From Bacteroidota bacterium (GTDB lineage Bacteria; Bacteroidota; Bacteroidia; B-17B0; B-17BO): a DNA stretch of 19,773 bases. This document shows positions 16,279 through 19,773 of the stretch, piece by piece. Numbering within the stretch: the first letter of the stretch is position 1; each line of letters opens with the position of its first letter. The notes below the pieces were generated by a model. It was given only the letters and a program-made list of their open reading frames with translations. It searched no databases and had not been told where the DNA came from. Location of the stretch: the NCBI GenBank assembly GCA_025356715.1, contig JANXRU010000001.1:1-19773 (forward strand). The letters are read 5' to 3'. Made by a program: the position numbers and the translations under genes.

Positions 16279-16986
16279 TTATTTTTCACCTACTATAAAA
16301 ATAGATTGAGTCATTCTATTTAATCCTGGTATTTTTTCTACTACATCCCCTACTGCAATAACAGGCTTTATAAGAGCATCTGGAATAACAGGTAATAAAA
16401 AATCTTTATATTCAACATGACTAGAAGAATAACCAGCTTCTTTTAATTTTTTCATAATAAAATGACGTGTAAACGCCATCTCGTCAGGTTCTAAATTTGC
16501 TTTTTTTCTAAAATAAGGGTAGCTGAAAATTAAGTAACAATAAGGATTTATAAGGTTTGGTTCTAAAAAAATCAATTTACCTCCATCTTTCAATAAAAAT
16601 AAAATATTTTTAAGTGCTTCATCAAGATGATAATACAAATGATGTAAAATACCATTACCAATAATGTAATCAAACTTTTTTCCTTGCAACGAGTCTGGCT
16701 CATTAAAATTCAAAACATCAAAACTCAAATTGGGTAGTTGATGTATTTTTCGAGCTTCTTCAATAAATGGGACGCAAATATCTGTTCCTATAACTTGTGC
16801 TTTTGTTTTTTCTGCTACAAAATTGGCAATTTCACCCGTGCCACAGCCAATTTCAAGAATACAAGTATCATTTTTAATAACCATTTCAGAAACCAGCATA
16901 TCGCACCTTCTTTTGGAGCGAACTTCCATAGCCTTAGAAGGTGCAAACATTTGATTATATCCTCTATCGTCGGTTAATGAAGCCAT
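16279..16986 (-). CDS. Class I SAM-dependent methyltransferase (between rfbH and the transketolase-like pair)
   Basis: A Rossmann-fold methyltransferase. Motif I is LEIGCGTG (44-51), D69 in IGTDICVP is the likely ribose-binding acid, and FDYIIGNGILHHLY carries the later core motifs. The C-terminal part (about 150-220) has hydrophobic and aromatic stretches, including LIFSYPYF, as in methyltransferases of O-antigen clusters. It is clearly different from the methyltransferase at 11862-12575, so this is not a recent duplication. Its place between rfbH and the transketolase-like genes suggests it modifies the same deoxysugar (for example O-methylation), but a different glycan position is equally possible. 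It is 235 residues with an ATG start. Confidence 0.85.
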   Translation of the reverse strand: MASLTDDRGYNQMFAPSKAMEVRSKRRCDMLVSEMVIKNDTCILEIGCGTGEIANFVAEKTKAQVIGTDICVPFIEEARKIHQLPNLSFDVLNFNEPDSLQGKKFDYIIGNGILHHLYYHLDEALKNILFLLKDGGKLIFLEPNLINPYCYLIFSYPYFRKKANLEPDEMAFTRHFIMKKLKEAGYSSSHVEYKDFLLPVIPDALIKPVIAVGDVVEKIPGLNRMTQSIFIVGEK

Positions 16987-17076
16987 TTATCTAATTTAAT
17001 TAATATACAAATACAGCTTTTTAAAGCCTCGTAAAGTTAATAAATAAGGTTAAATGAGCAAATGAAACAATTAATA

Positions 17077-17097
17077 CAAAAAAATTGAAAATTCAAT
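17077..17097 (-). terminator. Weak hairpin plus T tract in the rfbH-methyltransferase gap
   Basis: On the minus strand ATTGAA and TTCAAT (17084-17097) can pair and are followed by a run of seven T. The stem is short and AT-only, so it could at most cause pausing or partial termination after rfbH. The 159-bp gap that holds it (16987-17145) is the longest non-coding stretch between rfbH and the second methyltransferase and shows no exact -7 promoter box. Confidence 0.25.
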
Positions 17098-17145
17098 CCG
17101 ATTTTTAGGGGAATAAATTGTATGAATAATCGAATTTTTAAGCGC

Positions 17146-18456
17146 TTAACTTGCTAAAATTTCATCAAAACATTTACCAATATAAGCTATCATCTCATCA
17201 TTAATCATAGGGGTTACGCCAATCCAAAAAGTATCATTTACAATAATATCGGTATTAGTTAACTCACCAACAACTCTATAATTAACATGTTTAAAATAAG
17301 GTTGTTTGCGCAAATCACCAGCAAATAATAACCGAGTTGCAACTTTTTTATCGTTTAATTTTTGAACAATATCATTACGTGTAATTCCTACATTTTTTTT
17401 AACTGTAATTAAAAAACCAAACCATGATGGATTAGCGTTAGGCGTAGCTTCAGGTAAAATTAATTTATTAGAATGTTTAGTTAATGTTGATTTTAATAAA
17501 TCAAAATTATGCCTTCTTATTTTTATAAATTCATCCAATTTTTCTAATTGAGCTAAACCAAGTGCGGCTTGCATATCGGTAATTTTCAAATTAAATCCTT
17601 GTCTTGAATAAATATATTTATGATCATATCCCATTGGTAAATCACCTAATTGCTGGCAAAAACGCAAACCACAGGTATTATCTTTACCGGGCTCACACCA
17701 ACAATCTCGTCCCCAATCTCTAAACGATTCTACAATTTTTTTTAATTTAGAATTAGATGTATAAACGGCTCCACCCTCTCCCATCGTAATGTGATGAGCA
17801 GGATAAAAACTAAGTGTAGCAACATCTCCAAAAGTACCAACATGCTTCCCATTATAAGTAGCTCCTAAAGCATCGCAACAATCTTCCATTAACCACAAAT
17901 CGTGTTTTTCACAAAAGGCTGTAATAACATCTAAATTAAATACATTACCCATCGTATGAGCTATTACAATCGCTTTTGTTTTAGGACTTAAAGCAGCTTC
18001 TAAATGTGTTATATCTATTTCGTAATGAGGTATTGTTACATCTAAAAACACGGGAATAGCACCATATTGCAAAATAGGGTTAACAGTAGTAGGGAAAGAT
18101 GCTGCAACAGTAATAACTTCATCACCTGGCTTGATGGCATCATCCCCTAATTCTTTAGCAGTTAAAGCAGCAAAGGCTACTAAATTTGCTGAAGAACCAG
18201 AGTTAACTGTTAATACAGATTTTACATTTATATATTTTGCTAATTTTTTTTCAAACTCAGCATTAAATTTACCAGTCGTAAACCATGCATCAAGTGCTGA
18301 ATCAGTAATATAAGTAAGCTCCTTGTGATCAAATACTTTTCCGCTTACTGGAACATTTGATACACCTTCTTCAAAAGGTTTTGTCTTAAATGCTTCGTCG
18401 TGATACTCTTTAATTAAAGAATGTATTTGGTGTTTAATATCTAATAATTTTGACAT
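17146..18456 (-). CDS. rfbH: CDP-4-dehydro-6-deoxyglucose 3-dehydratase (RfbH/E1)
   Basis: A PMP-dependent, iron-sulfur enzyme that removes the C-3 hydroxyl of CDP-4-keto-6-deoxyglucose. This commits the sugar to the 3,6-dideoxyhexose family (abequose, paratose, tyvelose, ascarylose, or branched derivatives). The fold is an aspartate-aminotransferase type, but the usual PLP-binding Lys is replaced by His in [14 protein letters not shown] (216-229; H221/H222), the hallmark of RfbH/AscC. The [2Fe-2S] cysteines are present as C252-x-C254-x7-C262. The 436 residues are typical. Catalysis needs a ferredoxin-type reductase partner (RfbI/AscD, E3), which is not in this window. rfbG lies upstream, with the GxxExxY gene placed between them. 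Start is ATG. Confidence 0.95.
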   Translation of the reverse strand: MSKLLDIKHQIHSLIKEYHDEAFKTKPFEEGVSNVPVSGKVFDHKELTYITDSALDAWFTTGKFNAEFEKKLAKYINVKSVLTVNSGSSANLVAFAALTAKELGDDAIKPGDEVITVAASFPTTVNPILQYGAIPVFLDVTIPHYEIDITHLEAALSPKTKAIVIAHTMGNVFNLDVITAFCEKHDLWLMEDCCDALGATYNGKHVGTFGDVATLSFYPAHHITMGEGGAVYTSNSKLKKIVESFRDWGRDCWCEPGKDNTCGLRFCQQLGDLPMGYDHKYIYSRQGFNLKITDMQAALGLAQLEKLDEFIKIRRHNFDLLKSTLTKHSNKLILPEATPNANPSWFGFLITVKKNVGITRNDIVQKLNDKKVATRLLFAGDLRKQPYFKHVNYRVVGELTNTDIIVNDTFWIGVTPMINDEMIAYIGKCFDEILAS

Positions 18457-18504
18457 AGTTATTTTTGTTTTTGAACTAAGTAAGGGTTAATTGATTTTTA
18501 TTTT

Positions 18505-18536
18505 AAAACATAAAAGTCATAAAAGAACATATAAGA
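18505..18536 (+). repeat. Left arm of inverted repeat bracketing the GxxExxY gene
   Basis: A 32-nt AT-rich arm built of units of about 9-10 nt sharing the core CATAAAAG (three copies in a row, the last degenerate). Its inverted partner is at 18990-19021, with most positions (about 24-25 of 32) identical. It ends 2 bp from the GxxExxY stop codon. Confidence 0.55.
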
Positions 18537-18538
18537 TT

Positions 18539-18952
18539 TTATTCATTTAGAATTCGGTAAAGTTCATTAACGAAAGTTTTTTGACCATCGTGGTATATAT
18601 TTGTAGTATTAAAATTGAATAATATTCCAAAAGGAGCTTCTAATAAATTCATATATGTCATTAGTTGAGCTTCATGAATTGGCAATATCTTTTCAACTGC
18701 CTTTAATTCAACTACTATATTGTTTTCAATAAATAAATCACAACGAAGCTCTGCATCTATCTGTAATCCCTTATAATTAACAGGGACTATCAATTCAGAC
18801 ATAAAAGAGATCTCACGAATATTTAATTCATGAATCAGACATTTATGATATACGCTCTCTAGTAAGCCAGGACCAAGAGATTTATGAACTTCAATAGCAG
18901 CACCATTAATTTGATATGTAAGATCTTTTATTTGTGTTTTATTTAAACGCAT
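18539..18952 (-). CDS. GxxExxY family protein (PD-(D/E)XK-like)
   Basis: A small soluble protein of the GxxExxY family, function unknown. The signature is G29-L-L-E32-S-V-Y35 in LGPGLLESVYHKCL. Further family features are D72 in CDLFIENN, E82-L-K84 in VVELKAVE and Gln96 before LMTYMN; the D...ExK arrangement resembles PD-(D/E)XK nucleases. These genes are scattered through environmental genomes, often inside polysaccharide loci and next to short repeats. Here it lies between rfbG and rfbH on their strand, flanked by an inverted 32-nt repeat pair. This suggests insertion into an operon whose flanking genes belong to one pathway. It is unlikely to take part in sugar synthesis. The 137 residues are full length; start is ATG. 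Confidence 0.88.
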   Translation of the reverse strand: MRLNKTQIKDLTYQINGAAIEVHKSLGPGLLESVYHKCLIHELNIREISFMSELIVPVNYKGLQIDAELRCDLFIENNIVVELKAVEKILPIHEAQLMTYMNLLEAPFGILFNFNTTNIYHDGQKTFVNELYRILNE

Positions 18953-18989
18953 TTTTAATTTTAAATATTTGCTGACTATTTATTGATTT

Positions 18990-19021
18990 TTCTTTATGAA
19001 CTTTTAAGCCTTTTATGGTTC
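18990..19021 (-). repeat. Right arm of inverted repeat bracketing the GxxExxY gene
   Basis: Read on the minus strand it has the same CATAAAAG, TTAAAAG, CATAAAG unit series as the arm at 18505-18536 and matches it at most positions. It lies 37 bp upstream of the GxxExxY start. A short direct similarity, ATTGATTTTT, also occurs on the plus strand beside each arm (18490-18499 and 18982-18991). Confidence 0.55.
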
Positions 19022-19062
19022 AATACAATATTTATTTAGATGTATCTTAATATGGTAAAATA

Positions 19063-19773
19063 TTATTTATTGCAATATGCTTCTATTTGTTTAACACGGC
19101 AATCGTATATATTGTTTTTAGAATCTAACTCTTTTAAATACCCATCAATTGTGAATTGTATGGTTTCTTCAAAGTTTAATTTTGGTTTCCAATCTAAATA
19201 ATTGACAGCTTTTGTAATATCTAATTTTAGTAATCCTGCTTCATGCAATTTTTCGGTTACAATAGGAGAATCAATTTTAATTTTAGGAATTATTTTTCTC
19301 ACCTCATCAACAACATCGCCAACACTATAGTTTTCAAAGGCAGCGGGTCCAAAATTCCAACCACCTGAAAAAGATTTTCCCTTAGTAAATAGCATTTCTC
19401 CTAATTTCAAATAACCAAAAAGTGGTTCCAATACAAATTGCCATGGCCTTACTGAATTTGGATTTCGAATTGAGGATGCCTCATCGCTTTGAAATGCCCT
19501 CATCATATCAGGTAATATACGATTATCGGCCCAATCGCCACCGCCAATAACATTACCTGCTCTTGCTGATGCAACATGAGCTGTATGTTCTTTACTAAAA
19601 AATGATTTTAAATAAGAATTAGTAATTAATTCAGAACAACCTTTTGATGCACTATATGGATCATCTCCTCCCATTGCATCGTTTTCACGATAACCCCACA
19701 TCCATTCGTTATTTTGATAACATTTGTCAGTAGTAACATTGATTGCTGCTTTTACAGAAGAACAATTTCTAAC
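19063..19773 (-). CDS. rfbG: CDP-glucose 4,6-dehydratase (5' part beyond the window)
   Basis: An extended SDR enzyme with tightly bound NAD that converts CDP-glucose to CDP-4-keto-6-deoxyglucose, the step before RfbH. The reading frame stays open to the window edge. Codons before the Met at 19699-19701 encode INVTTDKCYQNNEW, which carries the family's TTDKCY active-site motif, so that Met is internal and not the start. Also visible are WGYRENDAMGGDDPYSASKG with the catalytic YSASK, AGNVIGGGDW and RPWQFVLEP, the last being highly characteristic of RfbG. About 236 residues are present. The N-terminal 120 or so, with the Rossmann glycine motif, are missing because of the window boundary only. 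A glucose-1-phosphate cytidylyltransferase (RfbF) is expected upstream but is not visible. Confidence 0.95.
   Translation of the reverse strand, partial: VRNCSSVKAAINVTTDKCYQNNEWMWGYRENDAMGGDDPYSASKGCSELITNSYLKSFFSKEHTAHVASARAGNVIGGGDWADNRILPDMMRAFQSDEASSIRNPNSVRPWQFVLEPLFGYLKLGEMLFTKGKSFSGGWNFGPAAFENYSVGDVVDEVRKIIPKIKIDSPIVTEKLHEAGLLKLDITKAVNYLDWKPKLNFEETIQFTIDGYLKELDSKNNIYDCRVKQIEAYCNK

Noticed and set aside
17138..17149. Perfect 12-bp palindrome TTAAGCGCTTAA at the rfbH stop codon
   Set aside because: It has no unpaired loop, overlaps the stop codon and is not followed by a T tract; short perfect palindromes of this size occur by chance in AT-rich DNA.
17146..18456. RfbH as a defective aminotransferase because the PLP Lys is missing
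   Set aside because: Replacement of Lys by His is the diagnostic feature of the RfbH/AscC dehydratases, and the iron-sulfur cysteines are in place.
18490..18991. Direct repeat ATTGATTTTT beside both GxxExxY arms read as a target-site duplication
   Set aside because: The two copies are placed asymmetrically: one outside the left arm, the other on the inner side of the right arm and overlapping it. Low-complexity T-rich matches are common here, so they do not mark insertion ends.
19063..19701. Methionine at 19701 as the start of rfbG
   Set aside because: The frame stays open to the window edge and the residues before this Met carry the conserved TTDKCY motif, so the gene begins outside the window.

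Overview
The window looks like chromosomal DNA from a member of the Bacteroidota. The evidence is a strongly AT-rich composition, a secreted protein ending in a gliding-motility-associated (type IX secretion, CHU_C-like) C-terminal domain, perfect matches to the Bacteroidota -7 promoter element TAnnTTTG upstream of several genes, few Shine-Dalgarno sequences, and household genes in Bacteroidota-like form (YchF, split transketolase, Nif3 followed by a zinc-ribbon protein). Genus cannot be decided from the sequence.

Left part (1-10276), household and mixed genes. A short inverted repeat lies directly after ychF (minus strand). Divergent from ychF is the N-terminal half of a split transketolase, with no C-terminal partner beside it. 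A very AT-rich acyltransferase-3 membrane protein and a secreted von Willebrand A (VWA) protein follow. Convergent with them is a family 9 (heptosyltransferase-like) glycosyltransferase with a TTG start. A tRNA with anticodon CAT and a strong hairpin terminator lie upstream of it. A plus-strand run then reads HAD phosphatase, Nif3-like protein and coiled-coil/zinc-ribbon protein. It ends at a clear intrinsic terminator shared with a convergent DEAH-box helicase.

Right part (10394-19773), all on the minus strand, so read right to left. The order is rfbG (CDP-glucose 4,6-dehydratase, cut by the window edge), a GxxExxY-family gene, rfbH (C-3 dehydratase of the CDP-3,6-dideoxyhexose pathway), a SAM methyltransferase, a two-gene transketolase-like pair, a fusion of an SDR sugar-nucleotide enzyme with a membrane GT2 glycosyltransferase, a second methyltransferase, and the secreted CHU_C-type protein. 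Everything from rfbG to the second methyltransferase reads as part of an O-antigen or surface-polysaccharide locus.

How the genes may work together: RfbG and RfbH should make a CDP-linked 3,6-dideoxy-4-keto sugar. Immediately downstream are a transketolase-like pair, which forms carbon-carbon bonds with thiamine diphosphate (TPP), and an SDR fused to a glycosyltransferase. This suggests that the 4-ketone is extended by a two-carbon unit to give a branched-chain deoxysugar, then reduced and passed to a lipid carrier, with methyl groups added by the neighbouring methyltransferases. That is inference, and it is the most interesting feature of the window. A second point is the GxxExxY gene: it sits between rfbG and rfbH and is bracketed by a 32-nt inverted repeat pair, as if it were a small discrete insertion. 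No CRISPR array, transposase, integrase or rRNA was seen, and no stretch over 300 bases lacks a gene.
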